In this document: piece by piece, positions 1 through 9,630 of the stretch
Position numbering within the stretch: the stretch's first letter is position 1
Layout of the letters: each line of letters starts with the position of its first letter
Source: Dermacentor variabilis
Lineage: Eukaryota > Arthropoda > Arachnida > Ixodida > Ixodidae
Length of the DNA stretch: 64,000 nucleotides
Assembly (NCBI RefSeq): GCF_050947875.1
Contig: NW_027460335.1
Coordinates: 8,137,928-8,201,927, forward strand
Direction of reading: 5' to 3'
The notes under the pieces: generated by a model
The model's input: the letters and a program-made list of their open reading frames with translations, nothing else
What the model was told of the DNA's origin: nothing
Database searches by the model: none
Translations under genes and position numbers: made by a program

Positions 1-96
1 GGAGACGCTCGACTATGATTTTCTCTGTGAGTGGCAAACCATGGCATTATGAAGGCGCGTGCCAAGCAGTCTTGCCACAGCAGAAAAAAGCGAGGT

Positions 97-477
97 TTAG
101 AATAGTCGGCCTCGGTCAGTAGGTATGCGAAAAGGGCAACCGTACCGCGACACCCACGTAGCAACAAATGCTTCCGCCACTGTTTCAGCCGAAAGGTCTT
201 GTAGAGGCCTCGGCTTAGGCCACCTTGAGTACCGGCCGACAGACATAAGTAGGTACATTAAACCTTCACAGGATGGAAAAGGCCCCACCAAGTTTAATAC
301 GTTATCGAAACGGCTCTGCGGTGGCCGAAACGGCTTTTTGGTGGTAGAAACGGCGGTACCGCTGAACTTATCTTCCTGGTCAATTTCACAGCTTGACAGG
401 CTTTGCAGCTTCATACCCAGCTTCGGACATCTTTGTTGATCCCTGGCCAGATGAAGCGGCCTATGGTAAGCTTCCAT
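97..477 (-). pseudogene. Integrase core fragment (gypsy A copy 1)
   Basis: A 126-codon open stretch resembling the retroviral-type integrase catalytic core (rve). Its C-terminal half carries the region that normally starts with the first catalytic Asp (here LVGPFPS, with the Asp position altered) followed by a YLL..VGRYSRWPKP block. It ends in a TDRGR motif holding the second catalytic Asp. The conserved Glu region would lie off this frame. Integrase would insert element cDNA into the chromosome. The reading frame is not joined to the RNase H piece upstream, so this is an inactive remnant. Confidence 0.8.
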
Positions 478-599
478 GTGTTTCTGCTACCGGGATTGCT
501 GAGCCCGTGCAGTGAATAGAATATTGGCCGCCGAAACTGATTGGGCACGAACTGGTGAGGAGTTGCATGCGATGTGTAGCACGTGACTCGTGTTGTTGT

Positions 600-1204
600 G
601 TTGGTAACATTAACCTCCGCAAGTTGGAACTACGAGCCTTTTTCCTGCAATTCGCACAGCTCGGGGTCGTTTTGCGGGGCGCGAACTAGGGCTTGGACAT
701 CCGCAGGGTCAGCACGCACAACGGCGTTCCGTGACACTGCCTCAGCTAAGTGATTTTTGGCCCCTGAGATATGAGGGATGCCTGAAGAAAATTGGGAGAT
801 AAAGGAAAGCTGCCGAAGCTCACGTTCTGAGTACGAGGAATTGTTCATCAAAACGTTCATCAGTGGCTTATAGTCGGTCAAAATGTAAAAGCTACAGCCT
901 TCAATCCCCAAAAAATTAAAATTCTTGAAAGCGCAATAGATGGCCAACATCTCCCCCTCGAGGGTGCTGTAAAAAGCTTCTATAGGTTTCAGGCGGTTTG
1001 AGAAGCCCAACGGCCTCCATTCTGCATTCGCGCTGCTGCAGTGCGGCGCCCACGGCCGTGGTCGACGTGCCTGCCATAAGGGTGAGTTGGCGCGTGGGGC
1101 AACGGGTTAAGGAGCAACACTGCAGTCGCCAACCGTGTTTTAGCTTCCTGGGAGGAGTGTTCGATCTCTGAGGACCACTGAAAAGTGGGCGTTTTCTTTT
1201 TCAA
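600..1204 (-). pseudogene. RNase H fragment (gypsy A copy 1)
   Basis: Two overlapping minus-strand frames (989-1204, then 630-1010) together look like the RT connection and RNase H region of Ty3/gypsy pol. Recognisable blocks are FQWSSEIE, a YSTLEGEMLAIYCAFKNF stretch, a LTDYKPL strand and a final SGAKNHLAEAVSR stretch matching the usual D-V-A-D-A-L-S-R end, with the Asp changed. RNase H would remove the RNA template during reverse transcription. The frame change near 1010 and the degraded active-site residues make this a pseudogene. Confidence 0.8.
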
Positions 1205-1585
1205 ATTACGACTCGGCAGGTTGTTACGCGGCTTAAAAATTTGCGCACTGGATGGAACGATTGTGAGCCTGTGAAACTCATCTCAACTTCAGGAAGGAGG
1301 TTCGAGAGGGGAAGACCTCGATTTGCCGCATCCGTGATTACAGTGGATTGATGACTTGGCGAGATATACGATGGCCGCGAAAATCCGTAGCTTTTGTGGG
1401 GCATTTGTGGGGCTTGAGGACGAGGCCGTGTTCATCCAGTGGTTCATATAGAAGGAGAAGGGGCTCTTCGTCTTCTTCGTATTTGAGACATGCAAAGTGA
1501 ATTTCGTCAAGGTACACGAAACTGCAAAATGATAAAAAGTTGGGCGAGTTTTTACAGTAGCATATTCTTGGGTTGTAGCGCGAAG
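1201..1585 (-). pseudogene. Reverse transcriptase C-terminal fragment (gypsy A copy 1)
   Basis: Minus-strand frames at 1201-1404 and 1289-1591 correspond to the thumb/connection part of gypsy reverse transcriptase. They align base by base with 60,620-60,958 in the third copy. Frames switch and no full catalytic motif survives here. The fragment stops where the Penelope-like arm begins. Confidence 0.6.
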
Positions 1586-1662
1586 TAACACCGAAAGAGA
1601 CTAGAAGCAGACAGGACGAGCGCTAACTCCCAACTAAACCTTTGTTGAAACTATCAACATAT
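1586..1662. mobile_element. Penelope-like element, outer left end (split by family B insertion)
   Basis: About 77 bp that match the outer end of the inverted Penelope-like unit at 60,959-61,035, starting near ACACCG.CAGAGACTAG. The rest of the unit resumes at 8442 on the far side of the Gmr1-like element. The last four bases, ATAT (1659-1662), are the left copy of the target-site duplication of that insertion. Confidence 0.8.
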
Positions 1663-2477
1663 TGTTAACAACGGCCAGCTGATGTGCAAGTTTTGCCAGC
1701 CAGTTGACACAGCGGCGGCAACTTTCCTGGAACACCACTGCAAACCTCTAGCCACGCCATCACTAAGTCAACTGTGACGACTAAGAACAACACGCGCGTC
1801 CTCAACTCTCCATCGCTGGAGCCAAGGTGAGTGGGACGAAGCAGGCTTCGCGCCTGAACCCGCCACCGCCAACCTCCTCTGCTGTGAACGAGGGAGTCCC
1901 CGTGGGAACGTAGTTCAAGACCCCCTCCCACGCGCCGTCCAAGACGCAAGACAATGGGCACCCAGCCGCGCTGCGGGGGTCAGCTCGGGAAATAAAAGGC
2001 ACCTTTCCTGACACAAGCCCCGAGTTCTACGAAGTCCGTGTGACCTCGGTTGGGGACCTGGAACCTCGCGCAAGGAAGTGTGCTTGTGTGAGTACGTGTG
2101 TGTAAGCCGTCCCGCAGAGAGGCGACTCGTTTACGATGACTGATCGGCCGTTTCCGTCACCTTGGGATCGAGGGCGGACCGAGGGTTTATAAACAGCTGT
2201 TGTGCGGCGGCTGAGTGCACTTTTCTCAAGCAGTCATGTTAGACTGATGCACTTTCTCTAGCAGTCATGCTAGACTAATGAACTGTAACATCCTTATGTA
2301 GATACTGTAAATAAACCCATATTCCTCGTTCTCGATAAGAAGCAGTCCTACCCTTTATCAACGTCCTCAGCGTGGATAAGTTAGACGACGGCATGGGCCA
2401 GCTACCTTCTAATGCATGCCCGACTCCAATCTTGACAACTGATTACGAGCGATGGGATTGAGCCCCCAATCCTAACA
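1663..2477 (+). repeat. 5' LTR of family B
   Basis: This 815-bp LTR is repeated at 7636-8441. It carries a TATA-like TTTATAAAC at about 2187 and an AATAAA signal at about 2312, compatible with a start and poly(A) site within the LTR. It starts with TG and ends with CA. Confidence 0.85.
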
Positions 2478-2479
2478 AC

Positions 2480-2497
2480 TGGCTCACAGCGGTGAGA
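2480..2497 (+). other. Putative primer-binding site of family B
   Basis: TGGCTCACAGCGGTGAGA begins two bases after the 5' LTR. TGG complements a tRNA CCA end, as expected of a primer-binding site. I cannot name the tRNA from sequence alone. Confidence 0.5.
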
Positions 2498-2678
2498 TGG
2501 ACTTTGCAACTTGGTGCTGTGTCTGCGGTGAGTCCTCGGTTCTTGCTTTGACTCTCTAGGCTTCATTTTGTGGTTGTTCTATTTAGAACTGTAGGGAAGC
2601 TAGATTGTTGATTGTTAGCTGGGTAGTGTTTTCCTAGGCAGATTTAGCGAGCAGGACCAAGGCAGTAAAGCAGCAATC

Positions 2679-2879
2679 ATGGAGTTAAGGACAATGCCGA
2701 GAGACGAATTGTTGATTGTTGGTGAGTAACTGGGCCTAGATGTACGCAAGGAAATGCTAAAATCGGAATTATTGGAGCTAATTTCCGAACAGGTGTGTGA
2801 GGAAGAAATTGAATTGGGATTGGAACTTCTAAAGAGAGAGAGAAACGGGAAAGAGAAAGAGAAGAACGGGACAGAGAAA

Positions 2880-2970
<91 letters not shown>

Positions 2971-3920
2971 AACGTGATAAAGATCGCGAGTTAAGAAAAG
3001 TGCCACTTGAACTTGAAATCAAATGTTTGGAGTTGCCTCAAGCAAGTGATGGAGCTCTGGCACGATCAAGTGTGGCAGAATCATACCGCATGGACAGGAT
3101 GTTAAAGCCATTTGAGGTCGGGTCCGACATAGGCTTGTTCCTAAGCAATTTTGAAAGGACTTGCGAGAAGATGAACTTCGGTCCGAGTGCATGGCCACAG
3201 TGGTTGCGGTCGATGTTGCCGTGTGAGGTGGTGGAAGCAATCGCCAAACTGAGTGCACAGGATGCATATGATTATGCAGAAGTTAAGGCTAGTCTCCTGA
3301 AGAAATACCGCCTTTCAGCCGAAGCTTTTCGGCAAAGGTTTAGGAGCGCAGGCAAGAAAGATAGCGAGGGGTATCCGGTGATTGCATACGGCTTAAAGGC
3401 CAACCTAGTCGAGTGGCTGAAAAGCGCGGAAGCGTACGACCGCAGAGACATGATCATTGAATGCATGTGTCTAGAGTAGTTTTACAAAAGCATCCCCCAA
3501 GCTGTGAAACTGTGGTTGCAAGACAGAGGGAATGTAAACGCTGTGGAAAGGGCGGCTGAATTAGCCGAATAGTACGCAATGCGTAGAAAGTTGAACGCCG
3601 AGGACGGAAATTGGGACGGTCGAAATGGACCGCGGAAACCATTTCCGTTCAAAAAGTGTTCGCAGACTAGACGACTGGAGCCTGTAGCCGTGGAGGAAAA
3701 GCCCGCAGAAAAGAGCGAGGAGAAAGCTAACGGGGAAACCGTACAAAAAGAGCAGAAAATAAAATTCGAGTCTTTTAGACGAATCCGCTGTTGCAAATGC
3801 CACAAAGTGGGACATATAGCTGTGAACTGCGGGATGACCAGTCGAGGTTTTTTCGTACGTAGAGGAAAAAGACGAGAATATGGAACTTTTAAGCCCATAT
3901 CTTCGCGACCTGCAAGTTAA
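2679..3920 (+). pseudogene. Gag with SCAN-like capsid region and zinc knuckle (family B)
   Basis: Gag-like reading frame starting at ATG 2679, broken by stops at 2727, 3477 and 3570. The N-terminal part is a short leucine-rich segment. A (GA)n tract then encodes a long alternating Arg-Glu run. From about 3090 the capsid reads FRQRFRS, then NLVEWLKSAEAY, then FYKSIPQAVKLWLQDR and a V-ERAAELAE tail, a pattern like the vertebrate SCAN domain, which is known to derive from Gmr1-like gag. A CX2CX4HX4C zinc knuckle (CKCHKVGHIAVNC) follows at about 3790-3832. Gag would form the particle that packages element RNA. Confidence 0.8.
2884..2965 (+). repeat. (GA)n microsatellite inside gag
   Basis: Uninterrupted GA dinucleotide run, in frame within gag, producing an Arg-Glu repeat. 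Acidic/basic coiled-coil-like runs are common here in Gmr1-like gag, so the microsatellite probably expanded from a pre-existing coding run. Confidence 0.95.
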
Positions 3921-4182
3921 TGGCAAAACATGCCGAGTGCTAAGAGACAGTGCCGCCACGATGCACATTGTCTATCCGTCTTACCTGACGGTAGATGACT
4001 TCACCAGAGAAGTAGCATGGATCAAAGGGGTTGTACAACAACACAGCGTGTGTCTGTCCATGGCCAAAGTCAAACTCAATGGACCATTCCGGGAGCTAGT
4101 GACCGAGGCTGCAGTTAACAAATTTTTATCACTTCAATACGCTTCCATTATTTTCGAATTGTTCAAATCGGTTACTGCGTGA
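3880..4182 (+). pseudogene. Aspartic protease region (family B)
   Basis: Open stretch of 100 codons with the retropepsin-like layout V-NGK-CRVLRDSAAT. The active-site triad position reads D-S-A rather than the usual D-S/T-G. It continues with DDFTREVAWIKGV and an HSVCLSMAKVKLNG block seen in Gmr1-like proteases. The enzyme would cut Gag-Pol. It starts just after the zinc knuckle. The Gly-to-Ala change at the active site and the stop at 4180 suggest it is not functional. Confidence 0.65.
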
Positions 4183-4219
4183 AAAAGGGCTTACACTGGG
4201 AGAGGGCATAGTACAGGCA

Positions 4220-4537
4220 TTGAGCCGACGCCAAGCACGTAAAATCGCGTCGCTTTGGGCTGAAACTGCACAAGCTGCTCCAGCAGAAGCAGAAAAAGGG
4301 ATAACTTCAATACCCGGATCGGAGCTAGGCCCGAGGGGCAAAAAGAAAACAGTTGAGGAGAGCCTGCCAGCTGACCAGCTCACTGAGAGCGTGTCATTAG
4401 AGCGTCAAAATTTAAGCCTGCAAGAAGAGCAAGCGGACGAAATCGCAAGCGAGACAGGGTCGTTATTATCACCGGCCTCAAAGAACTTTGATCAGCTCTT
4501 ACGTGTGGATAGGGAGTCACTGGCAGCCGAGCAATAG
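4220..4537 (+). pseudogene. Pol linker between protease and integrase (family B)
   Basis: Low-complexity charged open stretch (105 codons, rich in Glu, Ala, Ser), beginning SRRQARKIASLWAE. In this lineage a region of this type joins protease to integrase. No catalytic motif is visible. Confidence 0.45.
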
Positions 4538-4549
4538 AATGATGAGAGC

Positions 4550-5870
4550 TTAGCTAAATTACATCACACAGCTAAAGAAGGCATTGATAGGCGCAACGTG
4601 ACGATACATGAGAGAGTAGGATTGTTGTATCGGCACTACAGAGATCGAAAGGGTAGGATTTTAGATGAGTTAGTCGTACCGACTATGTTCAGGGAGGACG
4701 TTTTGAGTCTCTGTTATGGAAATGGGTGGTCCGGCCATCTAGGCATAAACAAATCAAAGGAAAAATTGCTTATGGAGTACTACTGGCCTGGCTATTTCAA
4801 AGACGTAGAAAACTTTGTAAGATCATGCGACGCCTGCCAGCGCTTGAGTAAACCAGGAGAGACATGGAAAGCTCCACTAAACGTAGTGCCCTTAATAACA
4901 GAACCTTTCAGACTACTTGTGATAGACACGGTAGGGCCTCTACCAAAAACAAAATCGGGTTACAGTTACTTGTCTACCATGCTGTGTCCGGCTACAAAGT
5001 TTCCAGAAGCAATCCCTCTGAAAGAGCTCAGCTCCACCGAAGTAGTAGACGCGCTTTTGACAGTGCTTGCACGAGTTGGGTTTCCAGCCGAAACTCAGGC
5101 GGATCAAGGGTCAGTATTCACCAGCGTACGGACCTCCACATTCTTGCAAAAGTGCGGGGTAAAGTTAACACACAGTTCCGCCTATAACCCTCAGTCATAG
5201 AGTGCAAAGAGGTGCCATTCAGTGCTTTAGCGAGTTTTGCGTGCGCTTTGTTATGAGCACAAGGAGGACTGTGAGAGCTGTCTGCCGGCAACCTTGTTTG
5301 CTTTGCCAACGGTTCCACATGACGCGACAGGGTTGTCGCCAGCAGAACAAGTGTATGAGAGGACACTCCGTTCTCCACTAAGAATGTTAAGAGAGAGGTG
5401 GGAGAAAAGAGGAGAGAGTCCTACAGTGGTTGAATAAGTGCTAAATCTGCGGGAATGGCTAAGCGCAATTTAAGAAGTAGTCGAAAAGAACATGGCAGTA
5501 GCTCAAAAGAACGCCAAATTCTATTACGACAAGAATGTGAGGCTTCGTACGTTTAACGGCGGAGACCAGGTAATGACCCTCAAACCTTCAAGAAAGAACA
5601 ATCTTGAAGTTCACTGGGACGGGCCCGTTAAAGTGTTGCACAAACTTTCAGATACTAACTATGCTCTGAAAATGCCCGGTCGCAGGCAGGAGGTGAGGAT
5701 ATATCACTGCAATTTGATGAAGCCGTATACACAGCGGAGCGGAGTCGTTAACTATACCATCAAAGAGCAGGATGGCACTAGTACCAAGTTTAAGGAGTAT
5801 AGGGCGACCTCCAACTCTGAAATTGACCTAGAAGAAGTAGTAAAACGTTCGGTACGCTAGCACGCTCTAA
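4550..5870 (+). pseudogene. Integrase located upstream of reverse transcriptase (family B)
   Basis: Integrase in three open pieces (4598-5200, 5237-5437, 5492-5860). Zinc-binding region: GHLGINKSKEKLLMEYYWPG, then CDACQR. Core: the first Asp in LVIDTVGPLP and the second in QADQGSVFTS. After AYNPQS a stop and a small deletion remove the usual G-x-x-E-R block, and the Glu position reads Lys before RCH. The last piece holds YYDKNVRLR and a chromodomain-like WDGPVKVLHKLSDTNY tail. Its position before reverse transcriptase defines the Gmr1-like order. It is inactive because of stops near 5200, 5229, 5437 and 5474. Confidence 0.85.
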
Positions 5871-5979
5871 GACCCGAGCAGCTAGATGAGCTAAAAGAGG
5901 TGTTAGGGGAATATCTCGAAAGATTCAGCGATCGGTCGGGTACAACCGAACTAATAACGCATGAAATAGAGCTGACATT

Positions 5980-6660
5980 GACCTAACCCGTAAGATAAAA
6001 GCCATACAGGGTGTCTCCAAGACAGAGACAAATAATGGAAGCAGAGATACAGCGCATGCTAGAGTTGGGAGTTATTGAGCCCGCTGAGAGTGACAGCACG
6101 TCACCGCTAATACTGGTAGAAACCTCTAACAAGGACCCTCGTCCGTGTGTTGACTACAGGAAGTTAAATGCCATCACTAGGGATCAGCTGTACCCGATAC
6201 CCAACATTGAGGAACGAATTGAAAGAGTTAGCTCTGTTAAATACATTTCAACTATAGATGTCGTGCGGGGGTACTGGCAAGTTTCCCTTTCAGAAAGTGC
6301 CCGCCGCTATGCCGCAATCATGTCACCTGTAGGCACTTTTCGCCCTCTTGCACTCAGCTTTGGGCTGAAGAACACGCCGTTTAGCTTCTTTAAGGTAATG
6401 GATATCGTCCTAAATGCTTGCAGGAGTTGGCCTTGCCATAACTTGATGATGTAGCAATTTTTTCGGACAGCTGGGAACAACACGTACCGCACCTCAAACA
6501 GGTGTTCTCACGGTTGAGGGAAGCCGGCTGAACGATGAAAGCGGAAAAGTGTAGATTTGGTTGTTCACAGGTTACTTATCTGGGCCATGTTGTCCGCCAG
6601 GGCACGAGACGGCCGGCCGAGCTGAAAATAGTTACGACTAGCGAATTTTCTCAGCCATTC
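5980..6660 (+). pseudogene. Reverse transcriptase (family B)
   Basis: Reads PRQRQIMEAEIQRMLELGVI, then RPCVDYRKLNAIT, YISTIDVVRGYWQV (first catalytic Asp), and LSFGLKNTPFSF. The YLDD box at about 6441 is shifted to another frame and its Tyr codon has become TAA, giving stop-LDDVAIFSD. The continuation MKAEKCRFGCSQVTYLGHVV is at 6535-6610. It would copy element RNA into cDNA. It is preceded by a typical lead-in ending in HEIELT at about 5983. Frameshift and stop make it a pseudogene. Confidence 0.85.
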
Positions 6661-6769
6661 TTAGCGATTCATTTTTGGGACTTCTGGGTACTATCAACGG
6701 TACATTCCGAATTACTCAAGTCCATTAACGGACGCCCTCCTAAAGTTAGCACCGAGTAGCGGACACAGG

Positions 6770-7220
6770 AATACCGACAAAGAGAATGCTTTCCAAAGTT
6801 TGAAAACGCTATTGGTTTCTCGTCCTGTGCTTCGCGCGCCAGACTACACAAAGGAATTCATAGTTCGGTGCAACGCAAGCCACAGAGGTATGGGCGTGGT
6901 ACTTAGGTCGGCGACGATAACGAGGAGCATCCTATCCTCTATGACAGCCGTAAACTAACTGTAAGAGAGGAAGCCTACAGCACTTCAGAGAAGGAATGCG
7001 TTTGTTTATGTTGGGCCGCCCAGAAGTTGTCGTAGTACTTCTAAGGAGCGAAGTTGATCTTCGAGACCGACCACTGTCCTCCGACGTGGCTCAATCAAAT
7101 GTCACACAAAAATGGCCGCTTGCTCCGATGGAGTCTCACTCTCCGAGAGTACAACTTCTCCGTTAGATATAAGAAGGGAAAGTTGCATAGCGATGCGGGT
7201 GGTTTGAGCAGGCTAATTTA
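6770..7220 (+). pseudogene. RNase H (family B)
   Basis: A KENAFQSLKTLLVSRPVL lead, then RCNASHRGMGVVL in the position of the first RNase H strand (its first catalytic Asp reads Asn), YSTSEKECVCLCWAAQKL and an FETDHCPPTWL block. It ends GKLHSDAGGLSRL, where the usual D-A-L-S-R is altered. At least one frameshift lies near 6905 and a stop at 7033. It directly follows reverse transcriptase, closing pol. Confidence 0.8.
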
Positions 7221-7635
7221 AATTCGGCGTTTAAAGGTCCCGCCTAAATTTTAGGGTTGCTATTGTTAATTTTGTGAAGCCAGCAAGATCTCCTCTCATT
7301 TAGAAGGATTCCCTTCATGATAGCTGAATTTGTCAGCACGAAATTGCTTCAAACATTGGCATAGCAAAATGCAGCATTTTTTGTTTGTGCACTTATGATT
7401 TCTCGGAATCCTAGCGGGTCTAAAGTGAGATTCAAGGTACGTCATCTCGGCGCAGAGCCGTGTTATGGGGTTCGTTTTGCAGTAGTCTGTCCATGTTGGA
7501 TGTTATGGGGCGGTGGCATCCTTTCACAAGTGGTCACTGCGAGCCAAGGCATCACCTCCTGGCCACCAGCCGTTCTCTTTCTGCCCAGCGGTTGTCAGCG
7601 CAAGACAGTCTAGATTTTCCGGGCCCTGGAGCCGC
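7221..7635 (+). other. 3' untranslated region of family B
   Basis: About 415 bp between the end of RNase H and the 3' LTR. No coding similarity was recognised. A clear polypurine tract is not visible just before 7636 (GGGCCCTGGAGCCGC). Confidence 0.5.
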
Positions 7636-8441
7636 TGTTAAGAACGGCCAGCTGAAGTGCAAGTTTTGCCAGCCAGTTGCGACAGCGGCGGCAACTTTCC
7701 TGGGACGCCACCGCAAACCTCCAGCCACGGCGTCACTAAGTCGACAGTGTGTGAAGAACAATACGCGCGTCTTCAACTCTCCGTCGCTGGAGCCAAGATG
7801 AGTGCGACGAAGCAGGCTTTGTGCCTAAACCCGCCACCGCCAACCTGGTCTGCTGTGAACGAGGGAGCCCCCGAGGGAACGTAGTTCGAGACCCCTTCCC
7901 ACGCGCCGTCTAAGAGGCAAGACAATGGGCACCCAGCCGCGCTGCGGGGGTTAGCTCGGGGAATAAAGGGCACCTTTCCTGACACAAGCCCCGAGTTCTA
8001 CGAAGTCCGTTTGACCTCGGTTAGGGACCGGGAACCTCGCGCAAGGAAGTGTGTGTGTGTGTGTGCGTAAGCCGTCCTGCAGAGAGCCGACTCGTTTACG
8101 ATGACTGGTCGGCCGTTTCGCTCACCTTGGGATGGAGGGAGGACCGAGTGTTTATAAACCGCTGTTGTGCGGCGGCCCAGTGCACTTTTCTCAAGCTGTC
8201 ATGTTAGGCTGATGCACTTTCTCTCGCAGTCATGCTAGACTAATGACCTGCAACATCCTTATGTCGATACCCTAAAAAACCCATATTCCTCGTTCTCGAT
8301 GAGAAGCAGTGCTTCCCTTCATCAACGTCCTCAGCGTGGATAAGTTGGACGACGGCATGGGCCAGCTACCTTCTAATTCATACCCGACTCCAATATTGAC
8401 AACTGATTACGAGCGATGGGATTGAGCCACTAATCCTAACA
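7636..8441 (+). repeat. 3' LTR of family B
   Basis: This 806-bp partner of the LTR at 1663-2477 is clearly diverged by substitutions and small indels. The AATAAA of the 5' copy reads as a run of A here, and the TATA-like element is kept at about 8151. It ends CCTAACA at 8441, followed by the ATAT target duplication. Confidence 0.85.
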
Positions 8442-8585
8442 ATATATATAAGTGATTGCAAATACCACAGCATATGAACATGCGAATGTCTTAAGTTATG
8501 AGTTAAACATATCAAGAGGCAGGGAAGCCAAAAACCAAACAACAAAAGACACTACTTGACTTTAACACACGTGCTTAGAAGATAT

Positions 8586-8954
8586 TTAAATTCGCTTTCT
8601 AACAGGGATATTTATGCGTAGCTCACGCAGGTCTCTCCTAATCTTTTCAATGTAAATTGCCTCAATTATTCCTCGTGTTGTTTGGTATTTGTGTCTTGAA
8701 AGGATTTTTGTGTCGTCAAAGAAAGGTTTACAGCTGCAATTGAAACAACGTGACGCTAGATGTGAAGCATTAGAGTTATTAGGTGATTGCATGTGTTCTT
8801 TTAGCCTCATATTGACCCAGCTGCCGGTCTTTCTAATGAAAGATTTCCCGCACTTGAGTGGAATCTGATTAACTATGCCAGTGTTACAAGGCACTAAAGT
8901 GGACCCATACGTAACGCCGCCATCATTTCTTTCTTCTTTTGCCACGCTGTTCAA
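8586..8954 (-). pseudogene. GIY-YIG endonuclease domain of Penelope-like element (left arm)
   Basis: A 122-codon frame resembling the C-terminal GIY-YIG nuclease of Penelope-like retroelements. GIVNQIPLKCGKSFIRKTGS occupies the GIY...YIG segment (first Tyr reads Asn, YIG reads FIR), RLKEH holds the conserved Arg, and HLASRCFNCSCKPFFDDT is the Penelope-specific Cys/His block. TTRGIIEAIYIEK would contain the catalytic Glu. The domain nicks target DNA for target-primed reverse transcription. Key residues are altered, so it is probably inactive. Confidence 0.8.
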
Positions 8955-8969
8955 GTTTTCTACTTATCG

Positions 8970-9210
8970 TTAGGCTGAGCTGCAGGTGCATCACTATCAG
9001 ACTAAGCGAACACAAACAATCATCTAGCAAACCTAATGATTCACATCTAGCTTCGCATTGTTTCACTTCCGGTTATAGAACTTCATTTGAAGACCCAAAT
9101 GTCCCTGCAGGGCACAAATGAGAAGCCACACCAGAAATGATTCGGGCATTTCACATTAAAAAGGTTAGGAGAGGCTTGCGTTAGCCTTGCATCAGTATCT
9201 CCGTCAGAAA
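8970..9210 (+). pseudogene. GIY-YIG endonuclease remnant (right arm)
   Basis: Plus-strand mirror of the left arm: IRLSEHKQSSSKPNDSHLAS, then a TSFEDPNV block, stop at 9119, then EATPEMIRAFHIKKVRRGLR. It is the C-terminal half of the same nuclease in opposite orientation, decayed. Confidence 0.7.
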
Positions 9211-9433
9211 GCCAATTTTAATATCTTCTCAGCAGGTGTGTTAGCCTCAAGTAGAGTATTTTGTTTGGATTTTGGCTTCCCTGCCTCTTCATATGTTTAA
9301 CTCATGTCTTTAAGCCTTGTCATGTTCATATGTTGCGGCATTTGGAATCACTTATATAAATGTCGTTAGTTTCAATAAATATTTAGTTGAGAGTTAGCGT
9401 TCGTCCTCTCTCCTTCTAGTCTCTGTCGGTGTC

Positions 9434-9620
9434 ACTTAGTGCTACAATCTATGAATTTGCTAGACGAAAATGCACGTGAGACCGAGCATAACCTAGTGAA
9501 TGAAGCTTTCGAATGTTTGCGCGACATGTTTCAAACCGTAAGGCATAAGGAAAATCTAAAAGAGGCTAAATGAAGTAGTGATTGTTGTCTTTGGAATGTC
9601 GCATGATTGTGTAGTAAGTG
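9434..9620 (-). mobile_element. Gypsy A copy 1, continuation beyond the nested elements
   Basis: Aligns with 62,065-62,225, the gypsy A segment just beyond the Penelope pair in copy 3. The shared GTAGTGATTGTT at about 9572 sits in the middle of gypsy A reverse transcriptase. The copy breaks off at about 9630, where an unrelated repeated block begins. Confidence 0.6.
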
Positions 9621-9630
9621 TGTAGTAAGG

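Larger units (their letters stand above)
1..1585 (-). mobile_element. Ty3/gypsy element family A, copy 1 (3' pol portion, decayed)
   Basis: Minus-strand remnant of an LTR retrotransposon running off the left edge. Reading from right to left it keeps pieces of reverse transcriptase, RNase H and integrase in the usual Ty3/gypsy order, broken by stops and frameshifts. The same element recurs at 47.7-51.6 kb and 58.8-64.0 kb. It is interrupted at about 1586 by a Penelope-like element at the same gypsy site as in the third copy. The short continuation of its reverse transcriptase region lies beyond the nested elements at 9434-9620. No LTR of this copy is inside the window. Confidence 0.85.
1663..8441 (+). 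mobile_element. Gmr1-like Ty3/gypsy LTR retrotransposon, family B (complete length, inactive)
   Basis: Complete 6.8-kb element with two near-matching LTRs (1663-2477 and 7636-8441), both starting TGTTAA and ending CCTAACA. It is flanked by ATAT at 1659-1662 and 8442-8445. Coding order on the plus strand is Gag, protease, integrase, reverse transcriptase, RNase H. Integrase before reverse transcriptase is unusual for Ty3/gypsy and is the known hallmark of the Gmr1-like lineage. Every ORF carries stops or frameshifts, so the copy is dead. It sits inside the left arm of a Penelope-like element. Confidence 0.85.
8442..9433. mobile_element. Penelope-like element, inverted 3'-end pair (copy 1, remainder)
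   Basis: A large imperfect palindrome. The left arm (8446 to about 8960) holds a GIY-YIG endonuclease reading on the minus strand. The right arm (about 8960 to 9433) is its reverse complement and holds the same domain on the plus strand. The outermost bases match the piece at 1586-1662 inverted. The same arrangement is at 60,959-62,064. Only the 3' endonuclease part is present; no Penelope reverse transcriptase is seen. Confidence 0.8.

Noticed and set aside
2615..3022. 135-codon minus-strand Ser/Leu-rich ORF
   Set aside because: Antisense of the (GA)n tract within family B gag.
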